Shown here piece by piece: positions 52,376-60,282 of a stretch of DNA of 64,000 bases. How positions within the stretch are numbered: the stretch's first letter is position 1; each line of letters begins with the position of its first letter. Source of the DNA: Nocardioidaceae bacterium SCSIO 66511 (lineage in GTDB: Bacteria > Actinomycetota > Actinomycetes > Propionibacteriales > Nocardioidaceae). The notes under the pieces were generated by a model that was given only the letters and a program-made list of their open reading frames with translations, was not told the DNA's origin and ran no database searches. The stretch spans positions 2,604,001 to 2,668,000 of the forward strand of contig CP095846.1 of assembly GCA_023100825.1 (NCBI GenBank), in the 5' to 3' direction. The position numbers and the translations under genes are program-made.

Positions 52376-52428
52376 GTTCACCCGCTCCAGCCGGATACCA
52401 TGCTGCGACACCGACTGGAGAGGCAGAT

Positions 52429-54411
52429 ATGGCGTACTTCGTCACCGGCGCAACCGGATTCATCGGCCGGCATCTGGTGGCGGAGCTGCTCGACCATCGG
52501 GCCGGCGACATCCACGTGCTCGTCCGGGAACAGTCAATCGGCCGCTTCGAGCGCCTGCGTCGTCAGTGTGGGGGCACCGACCGGCTCAAGCCGGTCGTCG
52601 GAGACCTCGCGGAGGCACGTCTCGGTGTCGACGACAACTGGTTGCGCGAGCATCGCGGCGACATAGACCACGTCTTCCACCTCGCTGCGCTCTATGACAT
52701 GACCGCCTCCGCGGACCGCAACGATGAGCTCAACATCGGCGGTACGCGAGCCGCGCTCGGGTTCGCCGATGCGGTCGACGCAGGCGTGTTCCATCAGGTC
52801 TCCTCGATAGCAGTCGCAGGCGACCTGCGCGGACGGTTCAACGAGTCGATGTTCGACGAGGGCCAGGGGCTCCCGTCGGCGTACCACCGCACGAAGTACG
52901 AGTCCGAACGCATCGTGCGCGAGGAGTCGACGATCCCGTGGCGCGTCTATCGTCCGGCAATCGTCGTGGGCCACTCCGCAACCGGCGCGATGGACAAGGT
53001 CGACGGCCCGTACTACTTCTTTCCGCTGCTCAAACGCATGCGCGACTCGCTGCCGCAATGGACCCCTCTTGTCGGTATGGACCTCGGCGACACCAACGTC
53101 GTTCCGGTCGACTACGTCGTCAGCGCAATGGATCATCTGGCGCACAAACCCGGGCTCGATGGTCGGGCGTTCCATCTGGTCAACCCAGAGCCGCAACCGA
53201 CCATCGACGTCGTCAACACGCTGGCTCGCGTGGCGAAGGCGCCCCGTTTCGCGCTGCAGGTCGACAAGCGGCTGACCGGCCTGGTGCCGGCGTCATTTGT
53301 GCAGTCGGCGCTGCAGAGCGGCCCGGCGAAGTTCCTGCTCCGCCAGAGCGTCGAGCGATTCGGCATCCCGGCAGAGGTGGTCGGCCATGTCTCACTACCG
53401 ACGACGTTCGACGACCAGGCGACCGAACGCGAACTGTCCGGAAGCGGCATCGCGTGCCCCGACCTCGAGACGTACGCGTCGGTGCTCTGGGACTATTGGG
53501 AGCATCACCTCGACGAGAGCGTGCTCGCCGACCCGCGGCTGCGATCGGCCGTCCAGGGCCGCTGCGTCGTGATCACCGGGGCGTCGTCGGGTATCGGCAA
53601 GGCGACTGCGCTTCGCGTCGCCGCGCTGGGCGGGATACCCGTACTGATCGCGCGTGACCTCGACAAGCTCGAGGACACCCGTCGCGAGATCGAGCTGCTC
53701 GACGGCCAGGCTCACGTCTACTCCTGCGACCTCTCCGATATGGCGGCGATCGACGAGCTGACCAAGCGACTCGTGGAGGAGCACGAGACGATCGACGTGA
53801 TCGTCAACAACGCGGGCCGCTCCATCCGGCGCTCACTACACCTCTCGTACGACCGCTTCCACGACTTCGAACGCACGATGACGCTCAACTACTTCGGCGC
53901 CATCCGGCTGGTGATGGGGTTGGCCGGCAAGCTGTCCGAGGACGGCGGCGGGCATATCGTGAACATCTCCTCGATCGGCGTGCAGACGAACCCGCCACGG
54001 TTCTCCGCGTACGTCGCATCGAAGGCCGCACTCGACTCCTGGAGCCGCGTCGTCAGCTCCGAACTGATCGGCGACGGCATCACCTTCACCACGATCCACA
54101 TGCCGCTGGTCAAGACGCCGATGATCGCACCGACGAAGCTCTACGACGCGTTCCCGACGATCACGCCCGCGCAGGCGGCCGACCTGGTGCTGCGCGCGAT
54201 CCGAGACAAACCGCATGAGGTGAACACGCACCTCGGCACCGCCGGCGAGCTCGGACACGCGCTCGCGCCCAAACTCGCGTTCCGGATCCTGCATCAGGCG
54301 TACAAGGTCTTCCCGGACTCCTCGGCAGCAAAGGGCGCCTCGGACGGCGACGAGTCGGCGACCAGCGAACAAGTGCTCCTGGCGAAGGTGCTCAGAGGAG
54401 TCCACTGGTGA
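52429..54411 (+). CDS. Two-domain SDR, fatty acyl-CoA reductase-like (AcrA1/FcrA type)
   Basis: 660 residues. The N-terminal extended-SDR domain has T-G-A-T-G-F-I-G (about 7-14) and a Y-H-R-T-K active site (about 152-156). A linker region of about 100 residues follows. The C-terminal classical SDR domain has T-G-A-S-S-G-I-G from about residue 384, N-N-A-G, a catalytic Ser near 514 and Y-V-A-S-K near 528-532. This architecture and length match mycobacterial AcrA1/FcrA (Rv3391), which reduces long-chain acyl-CoA to alcohol through the aldehyde. The role here is inferred. Converges on the rhodanese gene across repeat copy 2. Confidence 0.85.
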   Translation: MAYFVTGATGFIGRHLVAELLDHRAGDIHVLVREQSIGRFERLRRQCGGTDRLKPVVGDLAEARLGVDDNWLREHRGDIDHVFHLAALYDMTASADRNDELNIGGTRAALGFADAVDAGVFHQVSSIAVAGDLRGRFNESMFDEGQGLPSAYHRTKYESERIVREESTIPWRVYRPAIVVGHSATGAMDKVDGPYYFFPLLKRMRDSLPQWTPLVGMDLGDTNVVPVDYVVSAMDHLAHKPGLDGRAFHLVNPEPQPTIDVVNTLARVAKAPRFALQVDKRLTGLVPASFVQSALQSGPAKFLLRQSVERFGIPAEVVGHVSLPTTFDDQATERELSGSGIACPDLETYASVLWDYWEHHLDESVLADPRLRSAVQGRCVVITGASSGIGKATALRVAALGGIPVLIARDLDKLEDTRREIELLDGQAHVYSCDLSDMAAIDELTKRLVEEHETIDVIVNNAGRSIRRSLHLSYDRFHDFERTMTLNYFGAIRLVMGLAGKLSEDGGGHIVNISSIGVQTNPPRFSAYVASKAALDSWSRVVSSELIGDGITFTTIHMPLVKTPMIAPTKLYDAFPTITPAQAADLVLRAIRDKPHEVNTHLGTAGELGHALAPKLAFRILHQAYKVFPDSSAAKGASDGDESATSEQVLLAKVLRGVHW

Positions 54412-54429
54412 CGCCTGGCCTGCTGCTGT

Positions 54430-54955
54430 CTGGCTGATTCGCTTCGGTGCGACCACCCGTCGGCCCGATCCTCGCCGCTGTCGGGTTTCCCTCGCCCTCT
54501 GGCTGGGCAAAGACGCGGCGACGCGCGGAGCCGCCATTTCGGTTCGGTTGCTTGGCGGCTTTCTCACCACTTTAATGCTGGATCGGGGTAACGTTCGGTT
54601 TCGGTGTCACTCCAGTACCGGCAGCCACCTACGTACCAACGAGCACGGCAACGTGTCACATTGCACGGTGTCCCAGCCATGCAAAGTGGAGTTTCCCCAC
54701 GTTTACCTGGTAAGGCACCACCAATCGACCCGCAAAAGCCAATCGGAACGCGAAAGCCGGCCAGCAACCGAGCCATGTAGCCGCGACTCCCGCGTCGCCG
54801 CGTCTTTGCCCGACCGAATGAGCGGGAGCGCCGACCGGGAGTCGGAATCGGGCAGCCGGGTAGTCGAGCCAAAGTAGAGCGGGAAAGCCGACAGCGCCGA
54901 GAAGCAAAGCGGCAAGTAGTCGCACCGTAGAAGCCGAGCGCCGGCACCGATGGAC
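54430..54955. repeat. Palindromic modular non-coding repeat, copy 2 (inverted relative to copy 1)
   Basis: This fills almost all of the 551-bp gap (54412-54962) between convergent genes. Its left arm (about 54478-54565) has GGCTGGGCAAAGACGCGGCG; the right arm (about 54735-54900) has the inverse, GCCGCGTCTTTGCCC. The central block 54600-54720 read on the minus strand matches 1160-1265 of copy 1, including the 22-base identity 54630-54651. The hairpin CATTGCACGG/CCATGCAAAG (54659-54686, 8 of 10 pairs) corresponds to the perfect one in copy 1. GCTTCTACGGTGCGACTAC recurs on the minus strand at about 54916-54934. No coding potential seen. Confidence 0.8.
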
Positions 54956-54962
54956 GAGAGCG

Positions 54963-55811
54963 CTACTCCCCCGTCGCCACCGGGCGACGCGGATCGGTCA
55001 CCCACTCGCTCCACGAACCCGGGTACAGCGCCGCCTCGAAGCCGGCGATCTCCAGTGCCAGCACGTCGTGGGCGGCCGTGACGCCGGACCCGCAGTACGC
55101 ACCGACCTCGGTGGTCGCGTCGATGCCGAGGGCGGCATAGTGCTCACGGAGGTCAGCAGGCGTACGCCACGATCTGTCCTCGGTGAGGTTCAACCGCGAC
55201 GGGGCGTTCGCGGCGCCCGGGATGTGGCCGGCGACCGGATCGATCGGCTCGAGCTCACCGCGGTAGCGCTCCGCGGCGCGTGCATCGAGCAACACACCGG
55301 ACTGCGCCAGCGCCGCCGCACCGTCGGCGTCGACGACGGGGCGCCTGCCTGGTTTCGCAACGAAATCGCCCGCTTCGACGCTTTGCACCAAAGCGGTCGT
55401 GTTTCCGCTTGCCTCGACCCAGCCGTCGTACCCACCGTCGAGGACGCGCACGTCGTCGTGACCGTGATGGGTGAGCAACCACCACGCGCGTGCTGCGGCT
55501 GTGCCGTCGGCTTGGTCATAGACGACGACCGGACGGTCGGCGCATACACCGACGCGACGCATCGCCGCCTCGAAACGGGCCGGGTCGGGCAGCGGATGAC
55601 GGCCGTTCGGACCGGCCGGATCGGCCAGATCGACGTCGAGGTCGACGAACTGGGCACCGAACAGATGGCCCGCTTCGTACGCGTCGCGTCCGGTCGGACC
55701 GTCGCTGCCGTCAACGCTCAGTACGAATCGCACATCGAGCAGCGCTGGCGGCGTTGCCGACGCCTGCAGGTCGGCGAACTCGTCGCGACCGATGATCGGT
55801 GAACCGCTCAC
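54963..55811 (-). CDS. Rhodanese-type sulfurtransferase (3-mercaptopyruvate type)
   Basis: 282 residues with two rhodanese domains: an inactive N-terminal one (about 5-135, with H-L-F-G-A-Q-F-V-D-L) and a C-terminal one (about 155-278). The active loop is C-G-S-G-V-T-A near residue 237, the form associated with 3-mercaptopyruvate rather than thiosulfate specificity. It moves sulfane sulfur via a Cys persulfide. GTG start overlaps the tdk stop by 4 bp, an unusual pairing with no clear metabolic link. Confidence 0.92.
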   Translation of the reverse strand: MSGSPIIGRDEFADLQASATPPALLDVRFVLSVDGSDGPTGRDAYEAGHLFGAQFVDLDVDLADPAGPNGRHPLPDPARFEAAMRRVGVCADRPVVVYDQADGTAAARAWWLLTHHGHDDVRVLDGGYDGWVEASGNTTALVQSVEAGDFVAKPGRRPVVDADGAAALAQSGVLLDARAAERYRGELEPIDPVAGHIPGAANAPSRLNLTEDRSWRTPADLREHYAALGIDATTEVGAYCGSGVTAAHDVLALEIAGFEAALYPGSWSEWVTDPRRPVATGE

Positions 55812-56482
55812 GCCTTGTCTCCCAGCATCCGTGCCTCATGGTCGAACGGCAGCACATCGGGCGAAAGGGACGCCGCCTTCGCCCGTGCCGCGGTCATCCT
55901 TCTCCGGTGATGCTGTCGGCACAACACCTCGTACGCGACCTCGGTCGGCGGCGCGTCGACGTCTCCGACCACGACCACCTCGCCCTCAGTGACCATCTGG
56001 CCGTTCTCCGTACGCGCGTTGTGGGTGGCGCGTTCACCGCACCAGCACAAGGCCTCCACCTGGACGGTCTGCACCCGGTCGGCCAGCTCCACGAGTCGCG
56101 CCGAGCCGGCGAAGAGTTTCGTCCGGAAGTCGGTCAGGATGCCGAAGCAGAACACGTCGATCTGCAGCTCGTCGACCACGCGGGCGAGCTGGTCGACCTG
56201 TGCGGGGGTGTAGAACTGCGCCTCATCGCACACCATGTAGTCGATCCGGCCACCGTGCGTCAGGTCGTGCACCACGTACGCCCAGAAGTCGAAGTCGGGC
56301 GGAACCTCGACCGCGTCGACCGACAACCCCAGCCGGCTCGACAGGATCGCGGCGCCGCGGCGGTCGTGCGAGGTGAACAGCCGCCCTACTCTCCCCCGCG
56401 CCGCATGGTTGTGGTTGACCTGTAGTGCGAGGGTGGACTTTCCCGAGTCCATGGTGCCGTTGAAGAACTGGAGATTCGCCAC
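55808..56482 (-). CDS. tdk: Thymidine kinase (type II)
   Basis: 224 residues. Salvage phosphorylation of thymidine. P-loop G-T-M-D-S-G-K-S-T (9-17), the C-D-E-A-Q-F-Y catalytic-Glu segment (about 88), and zinc-binding C-W-C-G ... C-R-Q-H pairs. The lasso region with T-E-N-G-Q-M lies between. A short charged tail extends past the usual end. GTG start. Confidence 0.95.
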   Translation of the reverse strand: MANLQFFNGTMDSGKSTLALQVNHNHAARGRVGRLFTSHDRRGAAILSSRLGLSVDAVEVPPDFDFWAYVVHDLTHGGRIDYMVCDEAQFYTPAQVDQLARVVDELQIDVFCFGILTDFRTKLFAGSARLVELADRVQTVQVEALCWCGERATHNARTENGQMVTEGEVVVVGDVDAPPTEVAYEVLCRQHHRRRMTAARAKAASLSPDVLPFDHEARMLGDKA

Positions 56483-56519
56483 CCGCCCATCCTGCCAGGC
56501 GCGGGTACGCCGATCGTCA

Positions 56520-57575
56520 TCAGTCCTCGGGCGTGGGAACCTCGGTCGAGGGGTCGCCGTCGACCGCGGCGGACAGCTGCGGCACGAGGCGCTCGAGGGT
56601 GTACGGGATGCTGAGCGCCGTCACGAACGAGATCGAGAACCCGTACTCGGGAATCGAGTCGCCGACGAAGATGTCGCGGCCCTGTTCGTGCACAGGCAGT
56701 GCGGAGTACAGCTCGTTGCCGAGTACGTCGTCCTTCGACCCGAACGAGTCTGTGAGCCAGACCAACGCGTCGGTGTCGACGAAGTCGATCTTCTCGGCGC
56801 TGATGTTGGCGCCGAAGTCCTTCGTACCCACGACATCGTCGATATCACTCGGCAACTCGAAGCCGATGTCGGTCAGCAGCCTGCTGCGCGGGTCGGACGA
56901 GCCGTAGACGTAGGTGCCCTCGAACGGCGTCGCGAAGATCGCTTCCTTGCCTTGGAACTCGGGGTGATCCTCAGCGATATCTGCGATCTGGGCCTCGACG
57001 TCGTCGACGATCTGCCGCGCCGCATCGGGTCGGCCGACCGCCTCGCCGACGGTGACCAGCTGTTGCTGCCAGGCGATGCCGTAGTCGGGTACGTCGGCGG
57101 GCTGCGCCACCGTCGGCGCGATCTTACTGAGCTGGTCGTACTCGGTCTTCGTGATACCCGCGTACAGGCCGATGATGAGGTCCGGCTGCTGCGCCGCCAC
57201 TTGCTCGATCGGGATGCCGTCGTCCTGGTTCAGCAGCTCGGGCGTATCCGCATCGCCGAGCCGGTCCTCCGCCCACGGGTAGATCGCACCGGGTGAGTCG
57301 TCGAGCCACTCGGTCGTCGCCACCGGCACGATGCCGAGCGCGAGCAAGTCGTCCTGCTCCTTCATTCCCACCACGACGACGCGCTCGGGCTCCTCCGTGA
57401 CTGTCGTCGTGCCGTACTTGTGCTCGATCTCAACGGGGAATGCGCCTTCCTCGACGGCGGTCGTACGGTCGCCCGCGGTCGTCGCGTCGGCCGTGCCGTC
57501 GTCGTCGCCGCAGGCGGTCGTCGTGAGTGCCAGGGTGGTCAGCGTCGCGGTCAGCGCCAGCTTCAGTCGGTTCAC
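56520..57575 (-). CDS. Iron-siderophore ABC transporter substrate-binding lipoprotein
   Basis: 351 residues. Signal peptide with T-T-A-C lipobox (about 19-22), an acidic linker, then a FepB/FhuD-type two-lobe fold. Features: R-V-V-V-V-G, a long central helix, L-I-I-G-L-Y-A-G, and second-lobe V-W-L-T-D-S. It captures ferric siderophores for import. No permease or ATPase gene is adjacent, so it relies on a transporter elsewhere. The GTG start has no Shine-Dalgarno sequence and lies directly against an iron box. Confidence 0.92.
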   Translation of the reverse strand: MNRLKLALTATLTTLALTTTACGDDDGTADATTAGDRTTAVEEGAFPVEIEHKYGTTTVTEEPERVVVVGMKEQDDLLALGIVPVATTEWLDDSPGAIYPWAEDRLGDADTPELLNQDDGIPIEQVAAQQPDLIIGLYAGITKTEYDQLSKIAPTVAQPADVPDYGIAWQQQLVTVGEAVGRPDAARQIVDDVEAQIADIAEDHPEFQGKEAIFATPFEGTYVYGSSDPRSRLLTDIGFELPSDIDDVVGTKDFGANISAEKIDFVDTDALVWLTDSFGSKDDVLGNELYSALPVHEQGRDIFVGDSIPEYGFSISFVTALSIPYTLERLVPQLSAAVDGDPSTEVPTPED

Positions 57576-57594
57576 GAAGGCAAGGCTAGCCTTA
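57576..57594 (-). promoter_or_regulatory. DtxR/IdeR iron box upstream of the siderophore-binding protein gene
   Basis: On the minus strand TAAGGCTAGCCTTGCCTTC matches the 19-bp DtxR/IdeR consensus TTAGGTTAGSCTAACCTAA at about 13 positions, with 12 of 15 in the core. It directly abuts the start codon, so iron-loaded repressor would block transcription. Confidence 0.78.
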
Positions 57595-57622
57595 ATTCAT
57601 CGCGGGACGGCGGGCGGGCCCG

Positions 57623-58480
57623 TCAGCCGACCGAGCGGATCGCGTCCGCGACCGCGCTCAGCGCGAGCAGGCGTACGACGTCGACATGCGCCTCGACCAC
57701 GCCGGTAGCCGCCGCCACGAAGGCGTCACCGTCGAAGCGAGTATGCGGCGGCACGAGGGCACGGGCCAGCCCGTCATGGGCGCCCTGCGCCATGACCCGG
57801 CAGCCGACCTTGCTCAACGCGGCGTTCGTGACCACCAGCCCGATCGTCGTATGTGCCCGCCCGGCGTCGAACCCCGACGTTGCCGGCAACGCTCTGACCG
57901 GGTCGAACGAGACAGGGCCACCCGTGTCGACGTCGCCAAACGCATTGACCGCACAGAGAGCCTCGACGACGACATCGTCGAGGCGGCACACTGCGTGGCC
58001 GAGACCGGCAGGTCGTCGCCCGTCGGGTCCACGCCAGTGTGAGACGTACGCGCCCGCACCCGCGCCGATGCGCCCGGCAAGGAGCTGCTCGCCGGTCGTC
58101 GCCTGCGCAGCCGCGTACCCGGACGCCGCCGTCGGTCGCGCCGTGCTGTCGCCGACCGCGAGGTCGAACAATGCCAGCGTCGGCACGATCGGCACGTTGC
58201 CCGCCGGCGTCGGCGCGCCGCGACCGCGTTCCTCGTAGTAGCGCATCACACCGTCGGCAGCGGCGAGACCGAACGCCGAGCCACCCGTGAGGACTACGGC
58301 GTCGACCCGGTCGACGGTTTTGTCCGGCTCGAGCAGGTCGAGCTCACGGCTGGCGGGAGCGCCGCCGCGTACCTCATGCGATGCGGTCGTGCCGTCGGGC
58401 AGCTCTACGACCGTGCAGCCGGACTCCCCTGCCGCATCGCTCCAGTGCCCCACACGTACACCGGCGATCTGATAACCCAC
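57623..58480 (-). CDS. P1-family (DmpA/NylC-like) self-processing peptidase
   Basis: 285 residues. N-terminal-nucleophile hydrolase of the DmpA/NylC superfamily, related to ArgJ. It begins G-V-R-V-G-H-W-S-D, then has V-L-T-G-G-S-A-F-G-L-A-A-A-D-G-V and the T-T-I-G-L-V-V-T-N-A-A-L segment (about 215-226), where self-cleavage is expected before a Thr (or Ser in other members). Known members are aminopeptidases or amidases; substrate unknown. GTG start. Close to but not overlapping the neighbouring phosphatase gene. Confidence 0.88.
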   Translation of the reverse strand: MGYQIAGVRVGHWSDAAGESGCTVVELPDGTTASHEVRGGAPASRELDLLEPDKTVDRVDAVVLTGGSAFGLAAADGVMRYYEERGRGAPTPAGNVPIVPTLALFDLAVGDSTARPTAASGYAAAQATTGEQLLAGRIGAGAGAYVSHWRGPDGRRPAGLGHAVCRLDDVVVEALCAVNAFGDVDTGGPVSFDPVRALPATSGFDAGRAHTTIGLVVTNAALSKVGCRVMAQGAHDGLARALVPPHTRFDGDAFVAAATGVVEAHVDVVRLLALSAVADAIRSVG

Positions 58481-58495
58481 GGGAGTCCCCTTCGA

Positions 58496-59623
58496 TCAGG
58501 TTGGCGCATCCACCAACAGCGGTACGGTCATCTCGGTCGCGGTCAGCGAACCGTGGAACCCCACCATCTTCAGCTCGACACCGAACCAACGCGACGAGAA
58601 CAGTGCGAAGTCGCCCAGCGATGCGATCAGCACGTCACCGATTCGCGGACGTACGTGCGGCTCGACGGTGCCGAACCAACCCGCGTCCTCCGCCTCGTCG
58701 CGGGTGGCCACGATCGCCCGGTCGCCGCAATGCGCGCGCCACCGCGCGGCGACCTCGTCGGCAGCACCGGTGCGTACGTACAGCTGGCGGAAGCGCGCCT
58801 CGCCGGCGAAGACGAGGACATCGTCGAGCAGCTCCGGCCTCGCCTCGACATCGAACCGGCCTTCGACCGGCAGGTCGATCATGCCGTGGTCGGCGGTCAC
58901 GACCAATGCGGCGTCGGACGGAAGTGCCTCGCGCAGGCGCTGCATATCGGCATCGACCTCACTGAGCCGGTCGCGCCACTTCTGCGAGGTGCAGCCGTGC
59001 TCGTGCCCGAGGTGGTCGAGCGTCGACTCGTAGGTGTAGATGAGACTGCGCGGCGCTGACTCGCACGCCTCGACGGTGGCATCCAGGCGCTCCCACGTGC
59101 TGGAGATGCCGTGGTACGGCACGCCGCGCTGGCTGCAAACGGTGAGCCCGGTGCCCTCGAACCGCGCCGAGTTGACCACGACGACCGACGTACCGTTCGC
59201 GTCGACCTCCGACAGCACGGTGGGATGCGGCTGCCATTCGAGCGGGTCGACGTCTGCGTTCCACTTCAGCGCATTCAGGATGCGGCGTGTACCCGGTATG
59301 AGCGAGGTGTAGCCCACCACTCCATGACTCCCGGGTGGGAGCCCGGTGCCGAGCGAGGTGAGGCTGGTGGCGGTCGTCGACGGTGTGCCGCAGGTGAGCG
59401 GATCGTCTTGGAGACCGGCGAGGTACGGCGCGTACTCGGCGTTCGCTGCGAGCAGGTCGCTTCCGAGCCCGTCGATGAGTACCAGGACGTATCGCGGTGC
59501 GCTCGGGAGCCCGAGCGGGTTCGGTTCGCCTCCGGTCGCCGCCCCCGCGCTGCGGACGAGCTGGCTGATACTTCTTCCGTCGTACGCAGGCAGGACGACG
59601 CCCGCAGGATGGTGCAACGGCAT
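58496..59623 (-). CDS. Alkaline-phosphatase-superfamily nucleotide pyrophosphatase/phosphodiesterase
   Basis: 375 residues without signal peptide. Metal-ligand and nucleophile pattern: V-L-I-D-G-L-G (about 47-53), the T-P-S-T-T-A-T-S-L-T nucleophile region (about 80-89), D-H-L-G-H-E-H-G (about 207), T-A-D-H-G-M (about 246) and G-F-H-G near 355. These fit type I phosphodiesterases/nucleotide pyrophosphatases. Cytoplasmic location suggests an intracellular phosphodiester or nucleotide substrate. Its start overlaps the DUF5998 stop by one base, so the two form one unit. Confidence 0.9.
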   Translation of the reverse strand: MPLHHPAGVVLPAYDGRSISQLVRSAGAATGGEPNPLGLPSAPRYVLVLIDGLGSDLLAANAEYAPYLAGLQDDPLTCGTPSTTATSLTSLGTGLPPGSHGVVGYTSLIPGTRRILNALKWNADVDPLEWQPHPTVLSEVDANGTSVVVVNSARFEGTGLTVCSQRGVPYHGISSTWERLDATVEACESAPRSLIYTYESTLDHLGHEHGCTSQKWRDRLSEVDADMQRLREALPSDAALVVTADHGMIDLPVEGRFDVEARPELLDDVLVFAGEARFRQLYVRTGAADEVAARWRAHCGDRAIVATRDEAEDAGWFGTVEPHVRPRIGDVLIASLGDFALFSSRWFGVELKMVGFHGSLTATEMTVPLLVDAPT

Positions 59624-60222
59624 CAGCGACCGGCCGTGGCCGCCGAGAGCCGGCGCCCGAAGTCGAGGAGCTGAGCGACGGCATCGTCGCCGTCGGCGGT
59701 CGCCGATAGCCGCAGGGTGAAGTCGTCACCGGTGATGTTGCCGGAGTAGCCGTGGTCGGCGTCGCAGGTGGGGTCGGAGCACTGTGCGGGCTCGAGGTCG
59801 ACCCGGCTGACGCCGCCCCACCCGATGGTGATGACCGCCTCACGGGTCGGCCCGCCGCCGTCCGGCTCGGTCGGCGACGCCGCGACCATTCGCGTGGTGA
59901 CGACCGACGAGATCGACCCGAGTGGGACCGCCTCGGTCGTGGTCGAGGTGTACGGCTCGGGCAGCAGGTCGTCGGGTGGGTGCTCATCGGTGTGGGTGAG
60001 TACGAGCCGGCTGCCGGTCATCACGAGCACCGTCAGGTGGCGGCGGATCTCTTCGCGATCGAACGTCGGCTCGTGGTGCAGCACGTACGCCTCGACCGCC
60101 TCACCGGCGAGTGCGTCGACCATGCCCTCGGTGACGACGTTCGGGTAGTAGCCCGTCTGCTGGATCGCCTCGCGGAGAGCGCCCCAGCGGTCGGTGGCGA
60201 TCTGCTCGTACCTGTCTGCCAT
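59623..60222 (-). CDS. DUF5998 protein
   Basis: 199 residues from ATG 60222. Begins R-Y-E-Q-I-A-T-D-R-W-G-A-L-R-E-A-I-Q-Q-T-G-Y-Y-P split by a turn, then a mixed alpha/beta region with H-H-E-P-T-F-D-x-E-E-I-R-R-H-L-T-V-L and a late C-x-D-P-x-C-x-x-D-H-G-Y-x-G motif. The Cys/His pattern could bind metal. Conserved in actinobacteria beside the same phosphodiesterase and GNAT-ACS genes; function unknown. Confidence 0.85.
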   Translation of the reverse strand: MADRYEQIATDRWGALREAIQQTGYYPNVVTEGMVDALAGEAVEAYVLHHEPTFDREEIRRHLTVLVMTGSRLVLTHTDEHPPDDLLPEPYTSTTTEAVPLGSISSVVTTRMVAASPTEPDGGGPTREAVITIGWGGVSRVDLEPAQCSDPTCDADHGYSGNITGDDFTLRLSATADGDDAVAQLLDFGRRLSAATAGR

Positions 60223-60282
60223 GTCCGACAGTGTTCCACGACGCAGGTCGCAGCCCCGCACGGCACGTCGGGCTCCGGGTGC

